NCBI RefSeq assembly: GCF_018555685.1
Contig: NZ_JAFLWW010000005.1
Coordinates: 434,001-498,000 of the forward strand
Length of the DNA: 64,000 bases
Direction of reading: 5' to 3'
Source of the DNA: Aminobacter anthyllidis
GTDB lineage: Bacteria > Pseudomonadota > Alphaproteobacteria > Rhizobiales > Rhizobiaceae
In this document: piece after piece, positions 11,657-20,187 of the stretch
Position numbering within the stretch: position 1 is the first letter of the stretch
How the letters are laid out: each line of letters starts with the position of its first letter
The notes under the pieces: generated by a model
The model's database searches: none
What the model saw: only the letters and a program-made list of their open reading frames with translations
What the model was told of the DNA's origin: nothing
Program-made: the position numbers and the translations under genes

Positions 11657-11691
11657 CGAAGCGGCCACCGTTGTCAATTGGCATTCGCATC

Positions 11692-11712
11692 TGATATATC
11701 AAAAATATATCA
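11692..11712. promoter_or_regulatory. Operator pair 2 of the hydroxyproline operon
   Basis: Second pair: TGATATATCA (11692-11701) and AAATATATCA (11703-11712), again 11 bp apart. It sits 24 bp before the gntR ATG and 56 bp from pair 1, suggesting autoregulation and possibly looping between the two pairs. Confidence 0.75.
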
Positions 11713-11735
11713 TTGAGCTTTCAAGAGATTCGGTC

Positions 11736-12383
11736 ATGCAAGCTGAGAAACTGGAACCGGCTGCGACGAGAGCCTATCTTGAGCTGGAACGGCTGATCGT
11801 TACCCTCGAACTCGCCCCAGGCAGCATTGCCACCGAAGGCGGACTGATCGATCGGCTCGGCCTCGGCCGCACACCGGTGCGCGAAGCGATCCAGCGCCTG
11901 GCCTGGGAGGGGCTGGTCGAAATCAGGCCGCGTGCCGGCCTGGCGATCGCGCCGCTGCACCCCGGCGACTGGCTGCGCGTGCTCGACGCGCGTCGCGGCA
12001 TCGAGCAGGTACTTGCCCGCTCTGCAGCCCGTTTCGTCACCCGCGACGCCGCCAACCAATTCCATGCCGCGGCCCTTGCGATGCAAAAGGCGGTGTTGTC
12101 AAGCGACGTGCTCGGCTTCCTCGAAGCCGACAAGGCGCTCGATGAGGCACTCGCACTCGCCGCCGACAACGACTTCGCCGCTCGCCTCGCAGCACCCTTG
12201 CAGACCCACAGCCGCCGCTTCTGGTTCCGCTACCAGCGCGACACCGGGCTCGCCGCGTCGGCCGAACATCACGTGGCGCTGATCCGTTCCATTCTCGAGC
12301 ATGACGAGGAAGGTGCGGCCCAGGAAGCCGAACGGCTGATGTCGATGTTGCGCGCCCACGCCGAAGCGGCGGCAACGCGTTGA
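11736..12383 (+). CDS. GntR-family (FCD) regulator of hydroxyproline catabolism
   Basis: 215-residue DNA-binding protein. The N-terminal winged helix-turn-helix spans about 10-75 (IATEGGLIDRLGLGRTPVRE, then AIQRLAWEGLVEIRPRAG). The C-terminal all-helical ligand-binding domain is of the FCD/VanR type. Divergent from the hydroxyproline operon with a 115-bp shared control region that holds two operator pairs; probably represses the operon and itself until a pathway intermediate binds. I start at 11736 (MQAEKLEP); an in-frame extension would run through the operators and is unlikely. Confidence 0.88.
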   Translation: MQAEKLEPAATRAYLELERLIVTLELAPGSIATEGGLIDRLGLGRTPVREAIQRLAWEGLVEIRPRAGLAIAPLHPGDWLRVLDARRGIEQVLARSAARFVTRDAANQFHAAALAMQKAVLSSDVLGFLEADKALDEALALAADNDFAARLAAPLQTHSRRFWFRYQRDTGLAASAEHHVALIRSILEHDEEGAAQEAERLMSMLRAHAEAAATR

Positions 12384-12398
12384 CGCTGCTTGAGGCAA

Positions 12399-12719
12399 TC
12401 AGTGCCTGGGTTCGGTTTCCCGAACGTCCTCGATTGAACTCTCCCAGCCGTCACCGGCGGCGAGCACGCAACTGCGCCCCGTGACATCCAACATCAGCAC
12501 GGTCCAGGTGCCGTCGTCAGAGACGTAGATTTCGATGATGGCGGCGTCGCTGGCGACGCCGTAGCCAAAGCGTCGCTCGTGAAAACTGTCCGTCAGACCA
12601 GCGACGATAGCATCATGATTGCTGCAAAACAGCTCGGCGACTGCAGGCGTTGCCGGCAGCATCAGCGCAACGCCGAGTGCTGCCAGCCCGCTTGTGCGAA
12701 ATGCGAGCGTAAGTGCCAT
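12399..12719 (-). CDS. Small secreted hypothetical protein
   Basis: 106 residues with a signal peptide: basic start, hydrophobic run GLAALGVALMLPATPAVA, likely cleavage after AVA. The mature part (about 77 residues) has two cysteines (one in LFCSNHD, one in GRSCVLA) that could form a disulfide. I do not recognise a characterised family; the pattern resembles small conserved periplasmic proteins of this order. Convergent with the GntR gene, 15 bp apart. Confidence 0.7.
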   Translation of the reverse strand: MALTLAFRTSGLAALGVALMLPATPAVAELFCSNHDAIVAGLTDSFHERRFGYGVASDAAIIEIYVSDDGTWTVLMLDVTGRSCVLAAGDGWESSIEDVRETEPRH

Positions 12720-12893
12720 TCGACACCTCCTTGCCGCCGCATCTGTACGGAAAGGTCAGGGCACATCTTAACACGAACGGCACACAGAAGGCCCCGGGGC
12801 ATAGGGCTGTTCAATCGCTTGCTCCGACAACAGGATATGAAGCTGTAGCTCCGGCAACCCAACACGCCAAAGACAGGGACAAGCAGCGGCACC

Positions 12894-13490
12894 TCAGCCC
12901 TTCGCGGCTTCGCAGTCCGGCATCTTGGCGATGGCCTCGTCGCCCACCAGTTTTCTGAGGTTCAGAGACGACATCAGCGGGAAGTATTGCTCGTCCGCCT
13001 TGCTGCGCATGTAGATCTCCGCCATCAGCGGCCCCGGATTTATGGCGCCGTCGCGGCAGCCGCCCGCGATCGTCACCGCTATGCTGCCTTTGCCGTCTTT
13101 CCTGCCAGTCGCCTTGAAGGCGCGCGCCTTGGCCTGCGCCGCAGCCAGCCGGGCCCGATCGGCCTCGGCGACGCGGGCGACCTGGATTCGTTCGAAGGAA
13201 GGACTGGCCGAGACCCCTGGCGCATTGTCGCCGGCGACGATTTCGAGCGGCAGCTTTTCGTCGATCGGACCATAGGGCGCTGGTGCATCCATGACAAAAT
13301 GCAGCACGACATCGCCAGTGCGCAGCCTGAGCGGGACAGGCATGACTGCCGCGACGCTGATCTGCTCCGGTGCGATCTCCAGCGGGTCGAGGCCGGCAAG
13401 CTTGGTCAGCGCCATCGGGTTGAGCGAGGCGCAGGCAGACAGCGCCAGCAGCCCGGCCAGCGCCGCAATCGAACGTCCTTGAGCCGACAT
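12894..13490 (-). CDS. Hypothetical lipoprotein
   Basis: 198 residues. A lipobox LSAC (residues about 17-20) follows a hydrophobic run, so it should be lipid-anchored at Cys20. The mature protein is a mixed alpha/beta domain with a helix rich in Ala and Arg (about 108-127) and a late cysteine pair (GGCRDG and PDCEAAKG). No known catalytic motif. It is divergent from the DUF2975/XRE pair, sharing an 81-bp promoter region. Confidence 0.75.
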   Translation of the reverse strand: MSAQGRSIAALAGLLALSACASLNPMALTKLAGLDPLEIAPEQISVAAVMPVPLRLRTGDVVLHFVMDAPAPYGPIDEKLPLEIVAGDNAPGVSASPSFERIQVARVAEADRARLAAAQAKARAFKATGRKDGKGSIAVTIAGGCRDGAINPGPLMAEIYMRSKADEQYFPLMSSLNLRKLVGDEAIAKMPDCEAAKG

Positions 13491-13509
13491 AATGCCTCCA
13501 TATGGTTGT

Positions 13510-13538
13510 TTGACAGCGCTGACTTATTGTTTTACGAT
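13510..13538 (+). promoter_or_regulatory. Sigma-70-type promoter for the DUF2975/XRE pair
   Basis: TTGACA at 13510-13515, 17-bp spacer, TACGAT at 13533-13538. The ATG of the DUF2975 gene follows 33 bp later. This is an unusually good match to the vegetative consensus for this genome. Confidence 0.65.
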
Positions 13539-13571
13539 AATTTTTGCAAACAGAATTTGAAGAGGCAAGAA

Positions 13572-14120
13572 ATGAAAGCTGCACGCGAACGTGCCCGGCT
13601 GCTGAGTCGGCGGATGGAGATGCTGATTTCGGCTTTGATGGGCGTCGTCGCCCTGTTTGTCGCCTACGGCCTGTGGCTGGCCTGGTCGGACCCGACCTGG
13701 ATCGGCAATTTCGTCATCGAAAAATTGGCACTTCCCAAGCCGGCACAGCTGTCGGCTTCAACGGTACTGTTGCTGGCGACGGCATTTCTCGCTCAGGCGG
13801 GGCTGCTGATCTGGGCGCTGCAGACGCTGCGGCGGGCGTTCCGCGAAATCGCGCTGCATGACATTGTCGGTGCCGAGAGCGCCCGCTTGATGCGGCTCTC
13901 GGGCATCGCCTTCCTCGCCAACGCGATTGCGATGATCCTGGCTCCGCCCTTGGTTTCGCTGATCGTCAGCCTCGACATGCCTGTCGGCCAGCGTTTCCTG
14001 GCGATCAGCTTCGGCACGCACGAGCTGCTCGCCGTGATTCTGTCGGGCATACTGATCGTCTTCGGCCACCTGCTTGCAGTGGCGTCGGAGATCGACGACG
14101 ACAACAAGCGGTTCATCTGA
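13572..14120 (+). CDS. DUF2975 family membrane protein
   Basis: 182 residues with four hydrophobic segments (about 18-38, 62-82, 107-130, 145-165), matching the four-helix DUF2975 family. The start at 13572 follows AGAGGCAAGAA. Its stop is 1 bp before the ATG of a small XRE repressor, the pairing usual for this family (as in Bacillus YoaS/YozG). Function unknown; the pair resembles a membrane protein with its dedicated regulator. Confidence 0.85.
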   Translation: MKAARERARLLSRRMEMLISALMGVVALFVAYGLWLAWSDPTWIGNFVIEKLALPKPAQLSASTVLLLATAFLAQAGLLIWALQTLRRAFREIALHDIVGAESARLMRLSGIAFLANAIAMILAPPLVSLIVSLDMPVGQRFLAISFGTHELLAVILSGILIVFGHLLAVASEIDDDNKRFI

Positions 14121-14121
14121 C

Positions 14122-14349
14122 ATGCCGATCGTCGTCAATCTCGATGTCATGCTTGCGCGCCGCAAGATGCGCTCGAAGGAGCTCGCTGCCAAGGTCGGCA
14201 TCACCGAACAGAACCTGTCGCTGCTCAAATCCGGCAAGGTTCGCGGTGTGCGCTTTTCGACGCTGGCGCGCATCTGCGCCGAGCTCGATTGCCAGCCGGG
14301 CGACCTGCTGGAGTATCGGCCGGGGCCGGAGGAAGAGGATGAAACGTAA
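14122..14349 (+). CDS. Small XRE/Cro-type helix-turn-helix regulator (YozG-like)
   Basis: 75 residues, almost all one helix-turn-helix domain: VNLDVMLARRKMRSKELAAK, then VGITEQNLSLLKSGKVRGVR and FSTLARICAELDCQPGDLLEY. Such proteins follow DUF2975 genes and likely control their own operon. The start is 1 bp after the DUF2975 stop, and a terminator begins at its stop codon. Confidence 0.9.
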   Translation: MPIVVNLDVMLARRKMRSKELAAKVGITEQNLSLLKSGKVRGVRFSTLARICAELDCQPGDLLEYRPGPEEEDET

Positions 14350-14374
14350 AACGGGCGCCCAAGGGCGCCCGTTT
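14349..14374. terminator. Bidirectional terminator between XRE gene and mmsA
   Basis: A 12-bp perfect stem (AAACGGGCGCCC against GGGCGCCCGTTT) with a 2-nt loop. Moderately T-rich sequence follows on both strands, so it can stop both the XRE operon and mmsA, which converge here. Confidence 0.85.
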
Positions 14375-14396
14375 CATTTCAGTCTCGGGAGATACG

Positions 14397-15893
14397 TCAG
14401 TTCATCGTCGGGATGACGAACTCCGCACCATCCTTGACGCCCGACGGCCAACGCGAGGTCACCGTCTTGGTCTTGGTGTAGAAGCGGAACGCGTCCGGAC
14501 CATGCTGGTTCAGGTCGCCGAAGGACGACGCCTTCCAGCCGCCGAAGGTGTAGTAGGCAATCGGCACCGGGATCGGCACGTTGATACCGACCATGCCGAC
14601 CTGGACGCGCGATGCAAAGTCACGAGCGGCATCGCCGTCGCGGGTGAAGATGGCAACGCCGTTGCCCATTTCGTGGTCGTTGGCGAGCTTGATGGCGTTC
14701 TCGTAGGTCGGCGCGCGCACGACCGACAGAACCGGGCCAAAGATCTCTTCCTTGTAGATGCGCATGTCAGCGGTGACATTGTCGAACAGACAGCCGCCCA
14801 TGTAGAAGCCGTTCTCGTAACCCTGCATCTTGAAGCCGCGGCCGTCGACGACGAGCTTGGCGCCTTCCTTGACGCCGATGTCGACGTAACCCTTGATGCG
14901 CTCCAGCGCCTCACGCGTCACCACCGGGCCGAAATCGGCCGAGGAGTCGGTCGAGGGGCCAACCTTCAGGCTCTCGACGCGCGGGATCAGCTTTTCCATC
15001 AGCCGCTCGGCGGTGTCGTGACCGACAGGCACGGCAACCGAGATCGCCATGCAGCGCTCGCCGGCCGAGCCGTAGCCGGCGCCGATCAGCGCATCGACGG
15101 TCTGGTCCATGTCGGCGTCGGGCATGATGATCATATGGTTCTTGGCGCCGCCGAAGCACTGGACGCGCTTGCCGTTGGCGCAGCCACGGCTGTAGATGTA
15201 CTGGGCGATCGGCGTCGAGCCGACGAAGCCGACGGCCTTGATATCCGGATCGTCGAGGATCGCGTCGACGACAGTCTTGTCACCGTTGACGACGTTGAGA
15301 ATGCCCGCCGGAAGACCAGCTTCGAGGAATAGTTCGGCGATGCGCATCGGCACGCCCGGATCGCGTTCGGACGGCTTCAGGATGAAGGCGTTGCCGCAGG
15401 CGATCGCCGGAGCGATCTTCCACAGCGGGATCATCGCCGGGAAGTTGAACGGGGTGATGCCGGCGACGACGCCGAGCGCCTGGCGCATCGAGTAGACGTC
15501 GATGCCGGGGCCCGCGCCGTCGGTGAACTCGCCCTTCATCATGTGCGGGGCACCGATGCAGACTTCGACGACTTCGAGGCCGCGCTGGATGTCGCCCTTG
15601 GCGTCGGCGATGGTCTTGCCATGCTCGCGCGCCAGCAGTTCGGCCAGCGAGTCGTATTCCTTGTTGACCAGTTCGAGGAAACGCATCAGCACGCGAACGC
15701 GGCGCTGCGGGTTGGTGGCGGCCCATGCCGGCTGCGCTGCCTTGGCGTTTTCGACAGCGGCGCGCAGTTCCTGCGCCGAGGCAAGTGCTACGGTAGCACG
15801 CACCGAGCCGTCCATCGGCTGCAGAACGTCCTGCTTGCGTCCGCTGGTGCCAGCGACATGCTTGCCGCCGATGAAATGACCGTAATCGACCAT
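14397..15893 (-). CDS. mmsA: CoA-acylating methylmalonate-semialdehyde dehydrogenase
   Basis: Oxidises methylmalonate or malonate semialdehyde to propionyl- or acetyl-CoA with NAD (valine, inositol and pyrimidine breakdown). 498 residues. Catalytic Cys281 lies in AGERCMAISVAV; the ITPFNFPAMIPLWKIAPA stretch at about 146 and IYKEEIFGPVLSVVRAPTYE are family signatures. The start at 15893 has GGGAGAGA upstream; an upstream in-frame extension is ignored. It is divergent from a LysR regulator, which may control it. Confidence 0.95.
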   Translation of the reverse strand: MVDYGHFIGGKHVAGTSGRKQDVLQPMDGSVRATVALASAQELRAAVENAKAAQPAWAATNPQRRVRVLMRFLELVNKEYDSLAELLAREHGKTIADAKGDIQRGLEVVEVCIGAPHMMKGEFTDGAGPGIDVYSMRQALGVVAGITPFNFPAMIPLWKIAPAIACGNAFILKPSERDPGVPMRIAELFLEAGLPAGILNVVNGDKTVVDAILDDPDIKAVGFVGSTPIAQYIYSRGCANGKRVQCFGGAKNHMIIMPDADMDQTVDALIGAGYGSAGERCMAISVAVPVGHDTAERLMEKLIPRVESLKVGPSTDSSADFGPVVTREALERIKGYVDIGVKEGAKLVVDGRGFKMQGYENGFYMGGCLFDNVTADMRIYKEEIFGPVLSVVRAPTYENAIKLANDHEMGNGVAIFTRDGDAARDFASRVQVGMVGINVPIPVPIAYYTFGGWKASSFGDLNQHGPDAFRFYTKTKTVTSRWPSGVKDGAEFVIPTMN

Positions 15894-16045
15894 CGTCTCT
15901 CTCCCAGTTGCTTGTTGATGGCTCATTGTCCTGCTTAAAGCGCGCATATGCAACGCGAGGGCGAACGCAACCGTTGTGCAAAAAATAAAGGCCAAGAGGA
16001 GCTTGAATGCGATTTCATGCATAGTAGGGTGCAGTCGTTCCTTCT

Positions 16046-16169
16046 ACCCGTCTCATGGGGAGAAGATGGCCCGAAGGGCCTGATGAGGGGGCAGCGCTTT
16101 GTTGGCAAGCCCAGAAATGCCCCCACCTGCCTGCCAGCATCCTCTGCCCGTAAACGGGTGAGGAACGAC
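16046..16169. repeat. Palindromic intergenic repeat of rhizobial type
   Basis: In the 296-bp gap between mmsA and the LysR gene lies an element made of nested inverted repeats: CTTCT/AGAAG around 16041-16065, GGCCCGAAGGGCC at 16068-16080, a GATGAGGGGG segment, and a final CCCGTAAACGGG palindrome. This wording resembles short dispersed elements I associate with Mesorhizobium intergenic regions. It contains no gene. Confidence 0.6.
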
Positions 16170-16189
16170 GTCCGCAATGGAGGCCTTCG

Positions 16190-17071
16190 ATGAACTGGGA
16201 TGACGTCCGCATCTTCCTCGCCGTGGCCCGCACCGGCCAGATCCTTGGCGCGGCACGCCGGCTGGAGCTCAACCACGCAACGGTTTCGCGGCGCGTCGCA
16301 GCACTCGAAGAGGCCTTGAAGACAAAGCTGTTCCGGCGGCTGACCACCGGCAGCGAACTGACGCCAACCGGCGAACGCTTCCTCGAAGTCGCCGAGCGCA
16401 TGGAAGCTGACATGCTGACCGCCCGCGCCGAGATATCGGGCGAAGGCGACGAGGTGTCGGGCACTGTGCGCATCGGCGCGCCCGACGGTTTTGGCGTCGC
16501 CTTCCTGGCGCAGCGTCTCGGCACGCTGACCGCGCAACACGCCGACCTGCGCATCCAGCTGGTGCCGGTGCCCAGGACGTTTTCGCTGTCCCGACGCGAA
16601 GCCGACATCGCCATCACCACGGAACGGCCGAGCGAAGGCCGGCTGGTGGCGGCAAAGCTGGTCGACTACTCGCTCGGCCTGTTTGCCTCGCGCGCTTATG
16701 CGGAGGCACATGGCCTGCCCGCCTCGCGCTCGGAACTGTCCGGCCATCGCCTGATCGGCTACGTGCCCGACCTGGTTGTCAGCCCCTCGCTCGACTATGC
16801 CGCCGAGTTCAGCCCTTCGTGGGAATCCGCCTTTTCGATTTCGTCGGCGCTCGGCCAGGTCGAGGCGGTGCGCTCGGGCGCCGGCATCGGTATCCTGCAC
16901 ACCTTCATTGCCCGCACCATCTCGGAGATCGTGCCGGTTACGGCGATCGCGCCGATCCGCCGCGCCTACTGGCTGGTCTATCACGAGTCCGTCCGGCCAC
17001 TGCGCCGTATCCAGACCGTGGCGGGTTTCATCACCAAGTCGGTGGAACGCGAACGGGCGCTGTTCATCTAA
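16190..17071 (+). CDS. LysR-family transcriptional regulator
   Basis: 293 residues. The N-terminal winged helix (about 3-62) reads MNWDDVRIFLAVARTGQILG, AARRLELNHATVSRRVAALE. The C-terminal part is the usual periplasmic-binding-like effector domain. AATGGAGG sits 8 nt before the ATG. It is divergent from mmsA, so mmsA control is possible, although the 296-bp gap filled with repeat makes the link weaker. Effector unknown. Confidence 0.9.
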   Translation: MNWDDVRIFLAVARTGQILGAARRLELNHATVSRRVAALEEALKTKLFRRLTTGSELTPTGERFLEVAERMEADMLTARAEISGEGDEVSGTVRIGAPDGFGVAFLAQRLGTLTAQHADLRIQLVPVPRTFSLSRREADIAITTERPSEGRLVAAKLVDYSLGLFASRAYAEAHGLPASRSELSGHRLIGYVPDLVVSPSLDYAAEFSPSWESAFSISSALGQVEAVRSGAGIGILHTFIARTISEIVPVTAIAPIRRAYWLVYHESVRPLRRIQTVAGFITKSVERERALFI

Positions 17072-17129
17072 ACCCTTCCGACAATTTCGCACATCCGCTA
17101 ACATCGCCGCTCCATACGAGGAAACGGAT

Positions 17130-17759
17130 TTGCTGCCCCGCCCCTACGCAGAATTGCTGCGCAAGGCCCGGCGCGCCACACGACGCGCCGACGAGGCCGA
17201 GGACCTGCTGCAGATAGTGCTTGTCGCAGCCGTCGAAGCGGGACGCACCGACCTGTCGAAGATCGAGAATCGGCGCTGGCTGGAAGGCGCGTTGCGCCGC
17301 CGCGCCGCCTTCGACGCGCGTTCGGCAGTGCGGCGGAAAAAGCGTGAAGCGCCATTCGCGGTCGGCAGCTGCGAACCAACGCCCCATGAAACTGCGCCGG
17401 TCCGCTTCGTGGCGACTTTGCCGCCCAGCCTGCGCACGACGACGCTGCTGGCTTTGACCGGCCATACCCGACAGGAAATCGCCTGGCTGCAGCGCCTTGC
17501 CGATCCGGCCCTTCGTCAGCGCATCTCCGAGATCCGGCAGCGCTGGCTGGCGTTTGGCGGCGATCCCGTTGGAGAAATTCCGGGCCTGTGCGGCACACTT
17601 GCCTTCGGCAGCATCAGGCGCTCCCTGCTCGCGTTGGCCAGGCAACCGGGAGCCCTGCTCGCCAGCCACGATCCCGACGGGCACCTTTTTGTCATCGGCA
17701 CCTCACAAAACCCGGCTGCACGGCAACCTAGCAGACGTGCAACCGAAATCACGGAGTGA
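17130..17759 (+). CDS. Sigma-70-like region protein
   Basis: About 209 residues. The N-terminal half resembles sigma-70 region 2 (LLRKARRATRRADEAEDLLQ, with the D-A-E-D-L-x-Q pattern at about 16-24). The middle resembles region 4 (PPSLRTTTLLALTGHTRQEI). The C-terminal 70 residues are not sigma-like. No ATG is suitable; I place the start at TTG 17130, preceded by GAGGAAA 6 nt upstream. It ends 4 bp before the VOC gene and the two are probably co-transcribed. Whether it is an active sigma factor is unclear; the promoter-contact residues look degenerate. Confidence 0.65.
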   Translation: MLPRPYAELLRKARRATRRADEAEDLLQIVLVAAVEAGRTDLSKIENRRWLEGALRRRAAFDARSAVRRKKREAPFAVGSCEPTPHETAPVRFVATLPPSLRTTTLLALTGHTRQEIAWLQRLADPALRQRISEIRQRWLAFGGDPVGEIPGLCGTLAFGSIRRSLLALARQPGALLASHDPDGHLFVIGTSQNPAARQPSRRATEITE

Positions 17760-17763
17760 CCAA

Positions 17764-18165
17764 ATGTTCGGCAAAAGCAAACTCGGCAACATCTGCTACT
17801 ACGTCTCGGACATCGACAAGACGGAAGCGTTTTATCGCGATGTCATGGGCCTCGATGTCCAGCGCATGGAAGGCGACGCGGATACAGGAGGCGACTGGCT
17901 CATCGCCCAGACCGTAAACGGCGTCGACCTGATCTTCTTCAGGATGGAATCGCGCCCGGGCAACTCACCGATCATCGTCTTCGAAATCGCCGAGGGCGGC
18001 ATCGACGACGTCGTTTCAACCCTCGCCGACAAGGGCGTGACCATCGTCACCCCGGTGAGTCACGCGCCGGAGGGCTGGTCGTCTGAATTCGCCGATCCCG
18101 ACGGCCATGTCATCTCGATGTACCAGTCGGCGGAAGCGCCGCGCTCGCTGAAGAAGGTGGCCTGA
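17764..18165 (+). CDS. VOC (glyoxalase/bleomycin-resistance fold) protein
   Basis: 133 residues with the paired beta-alpha-beta-beta-beta units of the VOC superfamily: LGNICYYVSDIDKTEAFYRD near the start and SSEFADPDGHVISMYQS near the end. Metal-ligand candidates include the C-terminal glutamate and histidine positions. It could be a dioxygenase, isomerase or resistance protein; sequence alone does not decide. GGAG lies 8 nt before the ATG. Convergent with dadA, 2 bp apart. Confidence 0.85.
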   Translation: MFGKSKLGNICYYVSDIDKTEAFYRDVMGLDVQRMEGDADTGGDWLIAQTVNGVDLIFFRMESRPGNSPIIVFEIAEGGIDDVVSTLADKGVTIVTPVSHAPEGWSSEFADPDGHVISMYQSAEAPRSLKKVA

Positions 18166-18167
18166 CC

Positions 18168-19421
18168 TCAGCCCCAAAAACGCGCTGGGCCGAGCCCGCT
18201 GATATCGATCTCCGGCTCGCGGCCGGAGATCATGTCGGCCAGGATTTTCCCCGAGCCGCAGGCCATGGTCCAGCCAAGCATGCCGTGGCCGATATTGATG
18301 TAAAGGTTCGGCAATTTCGTCCTTCCCAGGATCGGCGGACCGTCCGGCGTCATCGGCCGCAAGCCGCACCAGAAATGCGCCTCGCGCAAATCGCCAGCAC
18401 CGGGAAACAGCTCGCCCAGCGACCGTTCGAGCGGGGCACGGCGCGATTCGTGCAAGGTCAGGTCGAAGCCAGACATCTCGACCGTGCCGCCGATACGGAT
18501 GCGATCGCCAAGCCGGGTGATGGCGACCTTGTAGGTTTCGTCGATGACCGTCGACACCGGCGCGGCAACCGCATTGGCAACCGGCACGGTCAGCGAGTAT
18601 CCCTTCAGCGGATAGACCGGCAAGCGCTGGTGCAGCTTGCGCATGAAGCGCTCGGAGTAACTGCCCGCAGCCAGGACGAACGCGTCGGCCTCTCCGGGAC
18701 CGTCGGCTGTGATGCGTTGGACTTTTCCGGCCCAAGCATCGATCGAAAAGACCTTCTGGCCGAACTTGAACACGACACCGCGCTCGACGCAGAGTTCCGT
18801 CAGCCGTTGGACAAACAATCGGCAATCGCCGGTTTCGTCGTCAGGCAGGCGCAGGCCGCCGGCGATATCGTGGCGTGCGCCGGCCAGGCCCGGCTCGGCT
18901 GCAATGCAGCCGGCAGCGTCGAGGATTTCGTAAGGCACCTCGAACTTGTCGAGCACGGCCAAGTCGGAGCCGATGCCGTCGAGTTGCTCCTGGGTTCGAA
19001 ACAGCTGCAACGTGCCGTGGCTGAGTTCGTCATAAGCGATGTCGGTGCCTTCGCGCAGTACACGCAGCAGGTCGCGGCTGTATTCGGCGAGCGGCACCAT
19101 CAAGGACTTGTTGGCCTGGTAACGCTCGGCCGTGCAATTGCGCAGCATCCGGGCGAGCCACATCCACATCTTGGGATCGAATTTCGGCCGGAAGGAAAAT
19201 GGCCCGTCCTTCATCGCCAGCCATTTGAGCGCCTTGAGCGGCACCCCGGGTGCCGCCAGCGGCGAGGCACAGCCAGAGGAGATCTCGCCCGAGTTGGCGT
19301 AGCTGGTTTCTTGCGCCGGTCCCTTCTGGCGGTCGTAAACGACCACCTCGTGGCCCGCCTCGGCCAGGTAGTAGGCGGTCGTCACCCCGATGACGCCACC
19401 ACCGACGACTATGACCTTCAT
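18168..19421 (-). CDS. dadA: D-amino acid dehydrogenase
   Basis: 417-residue flavoprotein that deaminates D-amino acids to 2-oxo acids at the inner membrane, feeding quinones. The Rossmann motif VIVVGGGVIGVTTAYYLAEA is at 3-22, followed by AQETSYANSGEISSGCASPL, which is typical of DadA. PLKGYSLTVP and the C-terminal INIGHGMLGWTMACGSGK are also family marks. No alanine racemase gene is adjacent, unlike in some relatives. It is a paralogue of the hydroxyproline dehydrogenase at 9442. Confidence 0.92.
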   Translation of the reverse strand: MKVIVVGGGVIGVTTAYYLAEAGHEVVVYDRQKGPAQETSYANSGEISSGCASPLAAPGVPLKALKWLAMKDGPFSFRPKFDPKMWMWLARMLRNCTAERYQANKSLMVPLAEYSRDLLRVLREGTDIAYDELSHGTLQLFRTQEQLDGIGSDLAVLDKFEVPYEILDAAGCIAAEPGLAGARHDIAGGLRLPDDETGDCRLFVQRLTELCVERGVVFKFGQKVFSIDAWAGKVQRITADGPGEADAFVLAAGSYSERFMRKLHQRLPVYPLKGYSLTVPVANAVAAPVSTVIDETYKVAITRLGDRIRIGGTVEMSGFDLTLHESRRAPLERSLGELFPGAGDLREAHFWCGLRPMTPDGPPILGRTKLPNLYINIGHGMLGWTMACGSGKILADMISGREPEIDISGLGPARFWG

Positions 19422-19538
19422 TGCGCCCCCAGATGCATGCCCTCGAAACCTGGTTCCGATTTCGGGGCATACAGAAACTCAAGCTTCTACAACATCGGTG
19501 CCCTCGAACATGACGCGGACGCTGTAGAACGGCGCCCG

Positions 19539-20081
19539 TCAGGCCGCCGTGGGGCCTGGGTCATCGCCATTTCCCGAGATGTGCCGGATTTTTCTCGGCG
19601 CGCCAAGGGGTTGTGGCTCATCGGCACTGAACACCAGCACCGGAAAGCGACGGTCCGCCAGGTTTGGGCGAACTTCCGGCGTCGCTATTCCCGGCCGCGC
19701 CGCCTCCGGCTGGTAGTGGATTTCGTCAACACGGATGGTCTCGGTCTCACCACGGCCGCAGTCGACAATGATCGACTGGCCCTTGCGCAAGCCGAGCAGG
19801 GCAAGCCCGCGCGGCACGGTGATCGGGATGATCTGGCCGACCATGCCGTCCATCGGCCCATGCGCGACAATACGGGTATGGGGTGCACCGCCATCGACGC
19901 TGAAAGTGACGCGGCTGTTCAACGTCACCACGTCGGCATCGGCTTCGTTCGAAAACACCACATGTGCCGACGCGAGCTTCCGGCGCAAAAGTGCCACCAG
20001 CGGGCCGCCCGACCACGCCAGGCGGTCGAGCATCGTCTTGACGATGGCGAAATCCTTGGTCGTCAGCTGACATTTGGACAT
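19539..20081 (-). CDS. Rnk/GreA C-terminal-like protein, copy 1
   Basis: 180 residues. The core is the GreA/GreB C-terminal FKBP-like domain as in Rnk (regulator of nucleoside diphosphate kinase): AHVVFSNEADADVVTLNSRV ... PRGLALLGLRKGQSIIVDCG. Without the GreA coiled-coil it likely binds the secondary channel of RNA polymerase or acts as an Rnk-type regulator. The C-terminal 50 residues are an extra, poorly conserved tail. The start is at 20081, with GGAG 9 nt upstream. A second copy lies directly upstream. Confidence 0.8.
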   Translation of the reverse strand: MSKCQLTTKDFAIVKTMLDRLAWSGGPLVALLRRKLASAHVVFSNEADADVVTLNSRVTFSVDGGAPHTRIVAHGPMDGMVGQIIPITVPRGLALLGLRKGQSIIVDCGRGETETIRVDEIHYQPEAARPGIATPEVRPNLADRRFPVLVFSADEPQPLGAPRKIRHISGNGDDPGPTAA

Positions 20082-20187
20082 GGCTTGTCTCCGCAAGCAC
20101 CGGTCGTTGCCCGGCATGCAGCGCCGGGCGTCAAGGTGAACGCACGGGCGGGATTTCAGAATTGGGCTGGTTGGAGCTCGCGGCCCG

